Part shown: in pieces, positions 15,198 through 24,104 of the stretch
How the letters are laid out: every line of letters begins with the position of its first letter
Position numbering within the stretch: position 1 is the stretch's first letter
NCBI RefSeq assembly: GCF_007997215.1
Contig: NZ_VORW01000001.1
Coordinates: forward strand, 434,001-498,000
DNA: 64,000 bases
Direction: 5' to 3'
Source: Algoriphagus aquimarinus
GTDB lineage: Bacteria > Bacteroidota > Bacteroidia > Cytophagales > Cyclobacteriaceae
Notes under the pieces: model-generated
Databases searched by the model: none
What the model was told of the DNA's origin: nothing
Seen by the model: the letters and a program-made list of their open reading frames with translations, nothing else
Translations under genes and position numbers: made by a program

Positions 15198-16541
15198 TTA
15201 TATGAAGAACTTCAATCGAATCACTTCCTGCTCAGAAAGGAATCGGTAATGTCCTCGTTTCAAATCTTTTTTATCCAATTTGGCATAGACCACACGATCC
15301 AAGGCAGTAACCTCGTATCCTAAGTGTGCAAATATTCTTCGCACGATGCGGTTTCTACCGATGTGGATTTCCAAACCAAGAATTCTACGATCAGCAGATA
15401 ACACCTGCAAATCATCCACTGGTGCTGATCCATCTTCCAATTCCAGTCCCGCTATAACCGCCTCTTCGTCCTTTTTAGCCAAAGGCTTATCTAGCGTCAC
15501 TTGATAGATCTTCTTAATCTCATTGGAAGGATGGGAAAGCTTAGCCGCTAATTCTCCGTCATTCGTGAATAACAAAAGTCCAGTGGTATTTCTATCCAAT
15601 CGACCAACTGGGAATATCCGCTCTTCGCAGGCATTTCCAACCAGATTCATCACAGTCTTGCGATCCATAGGATCATCAGTAGTGGTAATGAAATCCTTCG
15701 GTTTGTTCAAAAGAACATAAACAGGCTTCTCTGGATTGATTTTGCGCCCCTGATAGACTACTCTGTCCGCACGCTTCACTTGCTTGCCCATCTCAGTGCA
15801 CACAAGACCGTTCACAGTCACCAATCCTTGAGAAATCAATGAATCAGCTTCTCTTCGGCTACATATGCCGGAATTGGCAATGTATTTATTCAGACGCAGA
15901 AGGGTCTCGTCGTTTGTGAGCTTTGCTTTCTTCTGAGGCAATGCATCAAAATTGTAATCAGGTCTTTCCACATTGGCATCCTGATCTACAAAGCGGCTCT
16001 TTCCGAATCCTTTACGATCGGGCTTATCTGACTTGTAGGTAGGCTTGCCTTCGGCAAAAACTGGTTTTTGATCTCTGCCACGGCCTTTATATATCAGTCC
16101 GCCTGGCTTTTCAGAAGATGCAGGTTTACCAGATTTAGCATCTCTGTTGTAGGGCTTTGGAGCGTCTTGATCTTCTTTTTTAGTAAAAAATTGCTTTTTC
16201 CCAAGACTAGGCTTTTGAGAATCCTGAAAATCTGATCCTTGCTCTTTCTTAGGACCGAAGTTTGAATTGGAGGCAAACTTGGATTTAGACCCAAATTTCT
16301 TTTCCCCTAATGTTTTGAAACCGTCTTTTTTCTGTCTTGGTTTTTTGTCGAAGTCAGAAAAGTCATCTTCCTTTTTACCAAATGACTTCTTCCCTGGGCC
16401 AGCTTTCGAGAAGCTAGAATCTTTGGATTTATTGAATCCTTCTGATTTCCCTTTGTATCCTCCTCTTTGTCCTGAATTGGAAGAGTTGGAATCTTTTTTT
16501 CCTTCGCCGAAAAACGGCTTTTTTGAATTGTTATCTTTCAT
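15198..16541 (-). CDS. RluB/RsuA-type pseudouridine synthase with long disordered N-terminal extension
   Basis: A 447-residue protein. Residues 1-213 are a low-complexity basic region rich in Lys, Gly, Ser and Asp with repeats such as KKSFGKKEDD, probably disordered and RNA-binding. The S4 RNA-binding domain starts near 214 (LLRLNKYIANSGICSRREAD). The catalytic domain contains GRLDRNTTGLLLF with the essential Asp, and GRNRIVRRIFAHLGYEV near the end. Enzymes of this family isomerise uridines in rRNA (RluB, RsuA) or RluF-type sites. The core is about 230 residues, the usual size, so the extension nearly doubles the protein. A TATCTTTG box lies at 16614-16621. Confidence 0.9.
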   Translation of the reverse strand: MKDNNSKKPFFGEGKKDSNSSNSGQRGGYKGKSEGFNKSKDSSFSKAGPGKKSFGKKEDDFSDFDKKPRQKKDGFKTLGEKKFGSKSKFASNSNFGPKKEQGSDFQDSQKPSLGKKQFFTKKEDQDAPKPYNRDAKSGKPASSEKPGGLIYKGRGRDQKPVFAEGKPTYKSDKPDRKGFGKSRFVDQDANVERPDYNFDALPQKKAKLTNDETLLRLNKYIANSGICSRREADSLISQGLVTVNGLVCTEMGKQVKRADRVVYQGRKINPEKPVYVLLNKPKDFITTTDDPMDRKTVMNLVGNACEERIFPVGRLDRNTTGLLLFTNDGELAAKLSHPSNEIKKIYQVTLDKPLAKKDEEAVIAGLELEDGSAPVDDLQVLSADRRILGLEIHIGRNRIVRRIFAHLGYEVTALDRVVYAKLDKKDLKRGHYRFLSEQEVIRLKFFI

Positions 16542-16613
16542 AGAATTGCAGCATCCCTGCTGGATTGATTGTATATTATTAAGCGATTGAAAACCAATCC
16601 CTTAATCGGGCTG

Positions 16614-16621
16614 CAAAGATA
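16614..16621 (-). promoter_or_regulatory. Candidate -7 element of the pseudouridine synthase gene
   Basis: Reads TATCTTTG followed by C on the - strand, matching TAnnTTTG, 72 bases before the start codon. No clear -33 box is visible. Confidence 0.35.
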
Positions 16622-16672
16622 CGTCCTATCTAGATATTTTTAATCATCAACTCCAAAAATATTCCTGAGGCA

Positions 16673-17491
16673 CTATTTCTGGTTTTTGTAAAAGTATTCA
16701 GTTGCCTTTCGGACAGATCCCTCACCGAGAAGTAATCCTTTCGCTCTGTCCTCATCTAGGCCTGTAGCTTCCATGATCATCTTGGTACCACGAATCACTA
16801 ACTTGGCATTGGATAGCTGCATATCCACCATTTTGTTGCCTTTCACTTTTCCCAGTTTGATCATAACCGAAGTGGAGATCATATTGAGAATTAGCTTCTG
16901 AGCTGTACCAGCTTTCATTCTGGTGCTTCCAGTGATAAATTCTGGGCCTACCACTGCTTCAATTGGGTGCTCAACTTCCTTGGAAAGAGGTGATTCTGGA
17001 TTGCAAGTAATACTTCCTGTCAAAAGCCCTGATGAGCGAGCTGACTTTACGCCTCCGATCACATAAGGTGTAGTTCCCGAAGCAGCGATTCCTATTACAG
17101 TATCCTCCGCATTGAAACCATATTCCAAAATATCCTTCCAAGCCTGATTTGGATCATCTTCGGCATTTTCCACAGCTTTTCTGATCGCTTTGTCTCCACC
17201 GGCAATTAATCCTAACACTACATCAAATGGAACACCATACGTCGGAGGACATTCAGATGCATCTAGAACACCAAGTCTCCCGCTTGTTCCAGCACCTATA
17301 TAAATCAATCTGCCTCCTTTTTCCATTCGTGGAACAATCTGCTCTACCAATGCGCTTATTTGAGGAATCACTTTCTCTACAGCCAGAGGGACTTTCTTGT
17401 CTTCTATATTAATATTATGTAGCAAATCCAACAAATCCATTTGCTCCAAATTGTCATAATGAGAGGTGCTTTCAGTTACTTTCATATTCAT
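16673..17491 (-). CDS. murQ: N-acetylmuramic acid 6-phosphate etherase
   Basis: A 272-residue SIS-domain enzyme that splits MurNAc 6-phosphate into GlcNAc 6-phosphate and lactate during cell-wall recycling. The SIS signature GAGTSGRLGVLDASECPPTY, the IAASGTTPYVIGG loop and GPEFITGSTRMKAGTAQK are all present. Its ATG overlaps the stop of the kinase gene upstream by 4 bases (ATGA), so translation is coupled. It is the last gene of a four-gene operon. It is slightly shorter than the roughly 300-residue enterobacterial enzyme. Confidence 0.95.
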   Translation of the reverse strand: MNMKVTESTSHYDNLEQMDLLDLLHNINIEDKKVPLAVEKVIPQISALVEQIVPRMEKGGRLIYIGAGTSGRLGVLDASECPPTYGVPFDVVLGLIAGGDKAIRKAVENAEDDPNQAWKDILEYGFNAEDTVIGIAASGTTPYVIGGVKSARSSGLLTGSITCNPESPLSKEVEHPIEAVVGPEFITGSTRMKAGTAQKLILNMISTSVMIKLGKVKGNKMVDMQLSNAKLVIRGTKMIMEATGLDEDRAKGLLLGEGSVRKATEYFYKNQK

Positions 17492-18330
17492 ATTGCTTCT
17501 TGGTGGTAAAGTGTCAAGCCTGCGATCGGGCTTTCAATTATTAAATTCACATTAATCTGCACATCCGCGGCAGCTTTGCGAAGAATATCAGAGTTGTAAA
17601 AAGCAATAGAACCTACAAAATTCACTGGCTTCTCCCTGTAATCTTTGTACTTCATCACATGCTGCTTGAAAAACTCCTGAAAGGAATTGTAATAGAGCAT
17701 ATAGCAGTAAGGATTGGATTTATGCTCAGTGATAAATCTACAAAAACTTGCCATGTATCGATTGGGAAACGGCTTCTGATATACATGCTCCTGAATGGAG
17801 ATAGTTGTTAGATTGAAACTATCAATTAAATCTTGTTTGATCTGTGCTGGCATTTCGTCATTGATAAAATCCTTCAACAACTTCCTTCCAATATATCCTC
17901 CGCCGCCTTCATCACCGAAAATATATCCTGGAGCAGGTCGTCTATCTACGATTTCCTTTCCATCATAATCACAGCTATTAGATCCAGTGCCCAAAATACA
18001 AGATATTCCAGGCTGATGACCACAGGTCGATTTAGCAGCAGCGGCGAGGTCATGATCCACTGTGATTTTTGCTTTTGGGAAAACAGTTTTCAATGCTGAA
18101 GAAACCTCGCTTTTCCGATCAGGAGTGGAGCAACCAGCGCCATAGAAAAATATCTCATCTATTTCGCTTTCTAGATTTATAAGGAAGTCATCCTGCATCT
18201 GAATAGCCATTTCCTCAGAGGTTTGATAATAGGGATTAAACCCAATTCCTCTATGCTGACTAATCCTACGGTCCGAATGAATAACTCTCCAGTCTGTCTT
18301 GCTGGAACCACTATCTGCGATTAAAATCAT
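17488..18330 (-). CDS. N-acetylglucosamine/N-acetylmuramic acid-type kinase (BadF/BadG/BcrA ATPase family)
   Basis: A 280-residue ASKHA-fold kinase. The phosphate-1 loop ADSGSSKTDWR starts at residue 5. GAGCSTPDR, CILGTGSNSCDYDG (phosphate-2) and GYIFGDEGGGGYIGRKLL follow, as in mammalian-type GlcNAc kinases and bacterial MurK-like enzymes. Together with MurQ downstream it likely phosphorylates MurNAc and/or GlcNAc released from peptidoglycan. The start abuts the stop of the cytochrome-b5-like gene with no gap. Which sugar it prefers cannot be read from sequence. Confidence 0.85.
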   Translation of the reverse strand: MILIADSGSSKTDWRVIHSDRRISQHRGIGFNPYYQTSEEMAIQMQDDFLINLESEIDEIFFYGAGCSTPDRKSEVSSALKTVFPKAKITVDHDLAAAAKSTCGHQPGISCILGTGSNSCDYDGKEIVDRRPAPGYIFGDEGGGGYIGRKLLKDFINDEMPAQIKQDLIDSFNLTTISIQEHVYQKPFPNRYMASFCRFITEHKSNPYCYMLYYNSFQEFFKQHVMKYKDYREKPVNFVGSIAFYNSDILRKAAADVQINVNLIIESPIAGLTLYHQEAI

Positions 18331-18558
18331 TTATGCTAATTGCCCAATGGCTTCAAATTTTTCAAAAACTTTTTCAGTGTGAGGAGCATCAGGAAGCTCC
18401 TCAGTCAAATCTTGCCCTGCCCAATGTTCGTAATGCATGCCCTTTTTCCACAGTCTAGAACTACTCACATCATAAATTACACCTAAGTAGGCTACCCATA
18501 TTTCAGGTTTGTCCTGACCATTTCGCAAGGCTAATTGCTGCTTGGTATATATCTTCAT
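18331..18558 (-). CDS. Small cytochrome b5-like heme/steroid-binding domain protein
   Basis: A 75-residue protein. The ATG at 18558 starts MKIYTKQQLALRNGQDKPE, a typical b5-domain opening; the frame is open 30 bases further but that part overlaps the gene before it. IWVAYLGVIYDVSSSRLWKKG matches the core of bacterial predicted heme/steroid-binding proteins. H-x-x-W (HYEHWAGQDLT) and a later His (APHTEKVF) are candidate ligands. It is too short for classical microsomal b5 and lacks a signal peptide, so it is probably cytosolic. It overlaps the upstream arginase-like gene by one base (TGATG) and abuts the kinase gene, so it is in their operon. The role there is unknown. Confidence 0.75.
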   Translation of the reverse strand: MKIYTKQQLALRNGQDKPEIWVAYLGVIYDVSSSRLWKKGMHYEHWAGQDLTEELPDAPHTEKVFEKFEAIGQLA

Positions 18559-19709
18559 CAAAGCAACTTGATCTGAGCATTGATCCAACGCTCTGGAATT
18601 TCACCTTTTTGAGCCATCTGATAGTCAGCATAGCTGCAAGGGACGGTACTCACTCGGTCGAATTTTTCTGTTTCATTGTGGGGAATTTCCATCCACCATT
18701 TGCTACTTCTTTTGCTTTTATAGAATACAAGTGTACTTGGTTTGGTGTCCAATGAAACAGTATACTTGGTGTAATCACTGCTTTTGAAAGAAAGACTGTC
18801 TTTGCGAGAATAAAATCCTTCCAAGAAATACCAGATCATCACAGATACCACTTTCGCAGTCTTATTTACTGTATCGTCATAGTATGGTTCATAGCCATAA
18901 ATCCCAATAGAACTCAACTTCTCATTTGTTCCAGCAAACCAACAAATCTGACAAGCCTCTTCTGCGGTCAATCCGAAAGGTTCGGCATTAACTGCACCTG
19001 GAGCATCCGCAGACTGGATCGCACATAAGTCAAAGCTTAGCAAATCTGCATTTCTGATCAAAGGTTCTACCTCTTTGAATTCACTTCTCAACTCTCCCAA
19101 GCGAACATGCTCGAAGTAAAGCTTTTCCACTACGTTGATTAAAGATGGATCTACAAGAAAACTCTGATAAGCCAAATGTGCAGAAGAAAAGAGGAAATTA
19201 GGCTGATGAAGGATGATTTCCTGCGTATGCTGATCAGCGAGTGGACCATCTTCTTCCATATCCAGCTTCGCATCTACAGTCAATAAACTAACCAACTTCT
19301 TCATTTTCTGATAGGACAAATACTGTCCATAATCCAAGTCATGTGATCCTCCAAAATAGATAGGCAGAATCTGATGCTTCATCAAGTAGTCTCCTACTTC
19401 CTGCATATTTTGGTAGGTATCACTTAGCTTTTCGCCAGAAATCAAATCACCCAAATCTGCCACTCGATAAGCTCCAAATCCCTTCTTCAGATCATAAAGC
19501 TTCTCACGAATTTCACTGCTTCCTCTATCAGCACTTTCCACTTTGGCTAAACCACGATTTTCTTTGATTCCTACTAAGGCAATTTGAACTCCTTTGAGAT
19601 CCGGAAATTCCTCTCCGAAAAAGTGAATCTGCTTGAAGAATGAATTGTCTGGGTATTTTTTCTGCCAAAGGTATTCGGCAATTGGATCAAAGTAGGATTG
19701 GATATTCAT
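18558..19709 (-). CDS. Arginase/formimidoylglutamase-like (ureohydrolase fold) protein with altered metal site
   Basis: A 383-residue protein. ATG 19709 (MNIQSYFDPIAEYLWQKKYP) is used; an in-frame reading to 19838 would run into a hairpin repeat. The ureohydrolase motifs are recognisable but altered: GGSHDLDYGQ keeps the first His-Asp, TVDAKLDMEED has Lys where DAHxD has a His ligand, and LSFDLCAIQSADAPG has Cys where the second Asp of SxDxD is expected. Formimidoylglutamase annotation would imply histidine catabolism, but no hut genes are nearby. It opens an operon with a b5-like protein, a sugar kinase and murQ. Function uncertain; fold assignment is firm. Confidence 0.75.
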   Translation of the reverse strand: MNIQSYFDPIAEYLWQKKYPDNSFFKQIHFFGEEFPDLKGVQIALVGIKENRGLAKVESADRGSSEIREKLYDLKKGFGAYRVADLGDLISGEKLSDTYQNMQEVGDYLMKHQILPIYFGGSHDLDYGQYLSYQKMKKLVSLLTVDAKLDMEEDGPLADQHTQEIILHQPNFLFSSAHLAYQSFLVDPSLINVVEKLYFEHVRLGELRSEFKEVEPLIRNADLLSFDLCAIQSADAPGAVNAEPFGLTAEEACQICWFAGTNEKLSSIGIYGYEPYYDDTVNKTAKVVSVMIWYFLEGFYSRKDSLSFKSSDYTKYTVSLDTKPSTLVFYKSKRSSKWWMEIPHNETEKFDRVSTVPCSYADYQMAQKGEIPERWINAQIKLL

Positions 19710-19724
19710 AATGGGCGATAGTCT

Positions 19725-19870
19725 AAAGTAAAAATAATCAAAAAAGGCTCTTAAACCCGAAATATGCATTAGACTTCCTATTACGAGCCAAAACTGCTTT
19801 AAAATCAATCGCTTCGCTCCAATTAACTCATTCAACATAGCGATGCTATGCCTTATTCGTTAAGTGGTTG
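19725..19870. repeat. Possible dispersed repeat with hairpin upstream of the arginase-like gene
   Basis: The spacer contains an imperfect inverted repeat about 40 bases long centred near 19844, with the core CATAGC-GAT-GCTATG and outer arms TTAAC/GTTAA (19826-19863). A second inverted pair, GGCTC (19745-19749 region) and GAGCC (19785-19789), lies beside it. Its structure and base composition look like a REP or miniature element rather than a promoter. Copy number cannot be checked here. Confidence 0.4.
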
Positions 19871-19925
19871 ATTTTTTTGAATTTTTGGCTCTCACTACAG
19901 ATTCTAATTCAAAATTCGGGTTAAA

Positions 19926-19955
19926 TAAAAAATCCCGCCTAAGCGGGATCTTTTG
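19926..19955 (-). terminator. Rho-independent terminator after nqrF
   Basis: Stem ATCCCGC (19932-19938) pairs with GCGGGAT (19943-19949) with A-rich flank on the left and T-rich on the right. It is 15 bases after the nqrF stop at 19964. Confidence 0.85.
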
Positions 19956-19963
19956 TTTTCTTA

Positions 19964-21268
19964 TTATCCTCCGAAGTCATCAAATCGGATATTTTCCTCA
20001 GGAATTCCTAGATCATCCAGCAACTTCAATACTGCTGAGTTCATCAAAGGAGGACCACATAGGTAATATTCTACTTCATCTGGCTCAGGATGATTTTTCA
20101 AGTAATTATCATACAAAACTTGGTGAATGAAACCAACGTAACCGTCAGCTTCTTTATCATCTTCTGATTTCTTGATCTTCCAATTGTCTTCTGGAAGTGG
20201 TTCCGAAAGACCAATGTTGAACTGGAAGTTAGGGAAGTCTTTTTCGATATCTCTGAATTGAGGAACATAGAAAAGCTCTTTCTTAGATCTACCACCGTAC
20301 CAGTAAGATACTTTTCTGCCAGTCTTCTCCGTATGGAAAAGATGGAAAATCTGTGCTCTCAATGGAGCCATACCTGCACCACCACCGATGTAAACCATCT
20401 CGCGTTGGGTAGGATTAATGTGGAATTCACCGTAAGGACCAGAAATTGTAACCTTATCACCAGGAACTCTAGAGAATACATACGAAGAACAAACACCAGG
20501 ATTCACATCCATCCATTTGTTGTTTGCTCTATCCCACGGTGGAGTGGCGATACGAATAGTCAGCATGACGATGTTACCTTCTGCAGGGTGATTCGCCATA
20601 GAGTAAGCTCTGAATAGCTCCTCGTCATTTTTCATCGTCAAGTCCCAAAGACCGAACTTATCCCAGTCACTTTGGTACACATCAGCTGGGTGACCTAGAT
20701 CAGGGTGTGGAGTGATATCCATTCCTTTGAAGTTCACCGTCACTATTGGCACATCGATTTGGATGTATCCACCAGCTTCGAAATCAAGAGTTTCACCTTC
20801 AGGAAGTTTCACTTTGAATTCTTTGATGAATGTAGAAACGTTGTAGTTAGAGATAACCTCACATTCCCACTTCTTGATACCAAAGATCTCTTCAGGAACT
20901 CGGATCTTCATGTCATTTTTCACTTTCACCTGACATGCTAGACGGACGTTTCCTTGCTGCTCTGCTCTGCTCAAGTGACCTACTTCGGTAGGAAGAACTT
21001 CTCCACCACCTTCTTCGACCACACATTTGCACATAGCGCAAGTTCCGCCACCACCGCAAGCGGATGGAAGGAAGATTTTTTGCCCTCCAAGTGTAGAAAG
21101 CAAGGTAGTTCCCGCTGCTGTTACAATTGGAGAACTCGCATCACCATTGATGATAATGCTGACATCTCCTGAATTGACCAGCTTAGACTGCGCAAAAAGG
21201 AGAATAAATACCAGTAGCAATATAATTACTGTAAAAGCTACGATGGATGTAATAATTACTGAACCCAT
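19964..21268 (-). CDS. nqrF: Na+-translocating NADH:quinone reductase subunit F
   Basis: A 434-residue subunit that takes electrons from NADH. It has one N-terminal membrane helix (about 5-26), a ferredoxin domain with [2Fe-2S] ligands C71, C77, C80 and C112 ([10 protein letters not shown]), then the FAD domain ([13 protein letters not shown]) and the NAD domain ([25 protein letters not shown]), ending in FDDFGG. A region around residues 180-215 ([16 protein letters not shown]) is the insert usual in this subunit. The protein is about 25 residues longer than gamma-proteobacterial NqrF. No nqrA-E gene precedes or follows it in the window; upstream is accD. Confidence 0.95.
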   Translation of the reverse strand: MGSVIITSIVAFTVIILLLVFILLFAQSKLVNSGDVSIIINGDASSPIVTAAGTTLLSTLGGQKIFLPSACGGGGTCAMCKCVVEEGGGEVLPTEVGHLSRAEQQGNVRLACQVKVKNDMKIRVPEEIFGIKKWECEVISNYNVSTFIKEFKVKLPEGETLDFEAGGYIQIDVPIVTVNFKGMDITPHPDLGHPADVYQSDWDKFGLWDLTMKNDEELFRAYSMANHPAEGNIVMLTIRIATPPWDRANNKWMDVNPGVCSSYVFSRVPGDKVTISGPYGEFHINPTQREMVYIGGGAGMAPLRAQIFHLFHTEKTGRKVSYWYGGRSKKELFYVPQFRDIEKDFPNFQFNIGLSEPLPEDNWKIKKSEDDKEADGYVGFIHQVLYDNYLKNHPEPDEVEYYLCGPPLMNSAVLKLLDDLGIPEENIRFDDFGG

Positions 21269-21315
21269 GAAATTTTGGTTTAATTTTTCTTATGGATTGG
21301 CCCAATACGGGAGCA

Positions 21316-21349
21316 CAAATATATTTATTAATCACTAAAAGAGACCAAA
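21316..21349 (-). promoter_or_regulatory. Candidate nqrF promoter
   Basis: On the - strand TATATTTG (21316-21323) matches TAnnTTTG, and an exact TTTG -33 box lies at 21346-21349 with a 22-base spacer, somewhat longer than the usual 19. The ATG of nqrF is 48 bases downstream. Its presence supports independent transcription of this nqr gene. Confidence 0.4.
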
Positions 21350-21400
21350 TCGATGTTCAAATTTGGCCCGAATAATCAAATCCTTTTAGAGGTAACTCAA

Positions 21401-22243
21401 TTAATTATTTAAAAGGTTTAGTAAGGTGGTCAATCGGCCTTTCAACTGACGACGATCTACTATGAAATCAAGGAATCCATGCTCCAATACAAACTCAGAA
21501 CTTTGGAAACCTTTAGGCAAATCCTTACCAATCGTCTCACGAATTACTCTAGGACCTGCGAAACCAATCAAAGCTTCAGGCTCTGCGATATTGAAATCAC
21601 CTAACATAGCATAAGAGGCAGTGACTCCACCAGTCGTCGGATCCGTGAGCATAGAAATGTAAGGAACTCCTGCTTGATCTAACAACGCAAGCTTGGCAGA
21701 TGTTTTAGCCATTTGCATTAAAGAAAATCCAGCTTCCATCATTCGTGCACCACCGGACTTTGAAATCATCAGGAATGGAATTTTATTTTTCAGGGAGTGA
21801 TCAATAGCTCTGGCGATTTTTTCACCTACCACAGATCCCATAGATCCTCCGATGAAATTAAAGTCCATACATGCTATAACGATATCCAATCCATTCATTT
21901 TCCCCACTGCAGAACGAACCGCGTCATTCAGCTCCGTTTTCTTGATCGTTGCTTCAATGCGGGAAACGTAAGGTTTGGTATCCGTAAATTTCAAAGGATC
22001 TCCTGAGGTCATATTGGCATCAAGCTCCTTAAATTTGTTGTTGTCAAAAAGAATTTCGAAATATTCCTTCGAACCAATTTTCACATGAAAATCATCATCA
22101 GGGCATACATAAGCGTTATTCTTGAGCTCTCTAGTATGGATGATATTTCCATTTGGGGTCTTAAACCAAAGGCCATCAGGTGCATCTTTCTTTTCAGCTG
22201 TAGATGTTTTGATGCCTTTGTCAGTTCTTTTAAACCAAGCCAT
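21401..22243 (-). CDS. accD: Acetyl-CoA carboxylase carboxyltransferase subunit beta
   Basis: A 280-residue crotonase-fold subunit that, with AccA, transfers the carboxyl group from biotin to acetyl-CoA in fatty acid synthesis. The conserved core is clear: [40 protein letters not shown] and [17 protein letters not shown]. The N-terminal region that normally carries a Cys4 zinc ribbon reads [13 protein letters not shown] ... YVCPDDDFH: the four positions are T29, G32, C47 and D50, so only one cysteine remains and no zinc site can form. The rest of the protein is normal. A TAAATTTG box at 22283-22290 may drive it. Confidence 0.95.
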   Translation of the reverse strand: MAWFKRTDKGIKTSTAEKKDAPDGLWFKTPNGNIIHTRELKNNAYVCPDDDFHVKIGSKEYFEILFDNNKFKELDANMTSGDPLKFTDTKPYVSRIEATIKKTELNDAVRSAVGKMNGLDIVIACMDFNFIGGSMGSVVGEKIARAIDHSLKNKIPFLMISKSGGARMMEAGFSLMQMAKTSAKLALLDQAGVPYISMLTDPTTGGVTASYAMLGDFNIAEPEALIGFAGPRVIRETIGKDLPKGFQSSEFVLEHGFLDFIVDRRQLKGRLTTLLNLLNN

Positions 22244-22282
22244 ATTGAGTTTTTAGGTTGTTTTTTGACGAGTCAAAGGTTA

Positions 22283-22290
22283 CAAATTTA
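22283..22290 (-). promoter_or_regulatory. Candidate -7 element of accD
   Basis: Reads TAAATTTG on the - strand, matching TAnnTTTG, 40 bases before the accD ATG. A matching -33 box is not evident. Confidence 0.35.
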
Positions 22291-22469
22291 GTCGTAAAAT
22301 CCGTTAAATAAAACCTCCTCGGAAATAGGTCGGGAATTCAATTTCGTAATGGAAAACGATACAATATGGAAAATCGCTTTCTCGGTGATTAATATTTACC
22401 TTATTTTGAGATTGTCCACAAGTAGAAGGTTTTTCATCGAGAAACTTACTCATACCCAAATAACTACTC

Positions 22470-24104
22470 ATGAACCTAGCAGTTCTACTCCTCATTTCCG
22501 CTATCATTTTATTTTTGGCCTATAAGATTTATGGCAAATTTGTATACAGAAAATTTGGTTTAAATGATAAAAATCCTGCCCCTTCTCATACGCACAGGGA
22601 CGGAGTGGATTATGAACCAAGCAAGCCTATTGTGGTTTTAGGGCACCATTTTGCATCCATTGCAGGTGCAGGGCCAATTGTGGGACCTATCATTGCGGTC
22701 ACTTTTGGGTGGATACCTGCTGTCATTTGGATTTTGGTTGGCGGAATATTTTTTGGAGCAGTTCATGATTTGGGTAGCATGGCCGCCTCACTCAAAACTG
22801 ATGGAAAATCTATAGGGGTTATCATCCGAAATCAAATCGGAATGAAGGGGAAGCAACTGTTTATTATCTTCAGTTTCTCCACTTTAATTCTTGTCATTGG
22901 CGTATTTGCTGACATTATCGCCAAAACTTTCGTCACTAATCCTGGGGTAGCGTCTGCTTCTATTCTATTTATTTTGCTAGCTGTCGTTTTCGGTATAGTG
23001 AATAAAATGGTAGGAGATAAGAAGACATCATTTATCATCATAACTATAATAGGTGTGGTCTTGATGTACTTCTTTGTGTATCTGGGGATGAAAATTCCAT
23101 TTGTTTTGGATTACAAAATCTGGGTTTTGGCGCTCTTAGCATACGCATTCCTAGCATCAGTTACTCCAGTGGGAATGTTGCTTCAACCACGGGATTACCT
23201 CAATAGTTTTTTGCTTTATGGATTGATCATAGCTGCAGTTTTGGGCGTCTTCATTGCCAATCCGGAAATTCAGATGAGCAATGAAATTCATGTATCGGAT
23301 GAAAATCTCGGATATATTTTTCCTGTTCTCTTTGTGACGATTGCCTGCGGAGCTATCAGTGGATTTCATTCTTTAGTTGCTTCAGGGACTACTTCTAAGC
23401 AATTGGATAAGGAATCTGATGCCAAATTGGTCGGATTTGGAGGCATGCTAATCGAGTCATTTCTAGCAATTATTTCTGTGGGAGCAGTAGTTATTTTATC
23501 CCGATCAGAATATATATCCCGTCTTGCTGGCGAAGGACCTGTTGCCCTTTTCTCTACAGGATTGGGAGGTATGATTGCTACATTGGGAGTTTCGGAGGAG
23601 TTTGCCATAGGTTTTGTAGCATTGACTGTTTCAGCATTTGCACTTACTACATTGGATACTTGTACCCGGTTAGCCAGATTTACTTTACAGGAATATTTCG
23701 AAGATGTACCTCAGGCTGCAGGTCAATACTTAGCAAAAAACCGATACGTTTCCACTGGGATTGTGGTGGTTTTCTCTATCCTTTTATTGCTCTCTGGTGA
23801 ATTCACCACACTCTGGCCGATATTCGGCTCTGCAAATCAGCTACTCGCTGCACTTGCACTTTTGACCATCGCTGTCTGGCTGATTAAGAAAAATATTAAT
23901 GCGCTCTTCGTGACCATTCCTATGTTCTTTATGTTCACCGTCACACTCGCATCATTAGGACTTTTTGCTTGGAAAAACTTCCAAAATGAAGTTTATGTAC
24001 TTTCCATTATTGCAGCACTACTTTTTGTATTAGCAATATCCTTAATGGTTTTGGCAACAAAAAGTTTGAAAAAAGAAGTCAAAGAACCTGTAAAGGCTCT
24101 TTGA
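22470..24104 (+). CDS. cstA: Carbon starvation protein A family peptide/pyruvate transporter
   Basis: A 544-residue inner membrane protein with about 15 hydrophobic helices. The CstA signatures are present: the N-terminal YGKFVYRKFGLND, PIVVLGHHFASIAGAGPIVG, and FGAVHDLGSMAAS, then FHSLVASGTTSKQ and ALTTLDTCTRLARF. Family members import peptides or pyruvate during carbon limitation. The length matches the short CstA class found in Bacteroidota rather than the 700-residue E. coli form. It is divergent from accD with a 226-base spacer. Its last codons form one arm of a terminator hairpin used by the convergent outer membrane operon. Confidence 0.93.
   Translation: MNLAVLLLISAIILFLAYKIYGKFVYRKFGLNDKNPAPSHTHRDGVDYEPSKPIVVLGHHFASIAGAGPIVGPIIAVTFGWIPAVIWILVGGIFFGAVHDLGSMAASLKTDGKSIGVIIRNQIGMKGKQLFIIFSFSTLILVIGVFADIIAKTFVTNPGVASASILFILLAVVFGIVNKMVGDKKTSFIIITIIGVVLMYFFVYLGMKIPFVLDYKIWVLALLAYAFLASVTPVGMLLQPRDYLNSFLLYGLIIAAVLGVFIANPEIQMSNEIHVSDENLGYIFPVLFVTIACGAISGFHSLVASGTTSKQLDKESDAKLVGFGGMLIESFLAIISVGAVVILSRSEYISRLAGEGPVALFSTGLGGMIATLGVSEEFAIGFVALTVSAFALTTLDTCTRLARFTLQEYFEDVPQAAGQYLAKNRYVSTGIVVVFSILLLLSGEFTTLWPIFGSANQLLAALALLTIAVWLIKKNINALFVTIPMFFMFTVTLASLGLFAWKNFQNEVYVLSIIAALLFVLAISLMVLATKSLKKEVKEPVKAL

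Noticed and set aside
19710..19838. Longer N-terminus for the arginase-like protein
   Set aside because: The extra 43 codons lie across a hairpin repeat region and resemble translated non-coding sequence.
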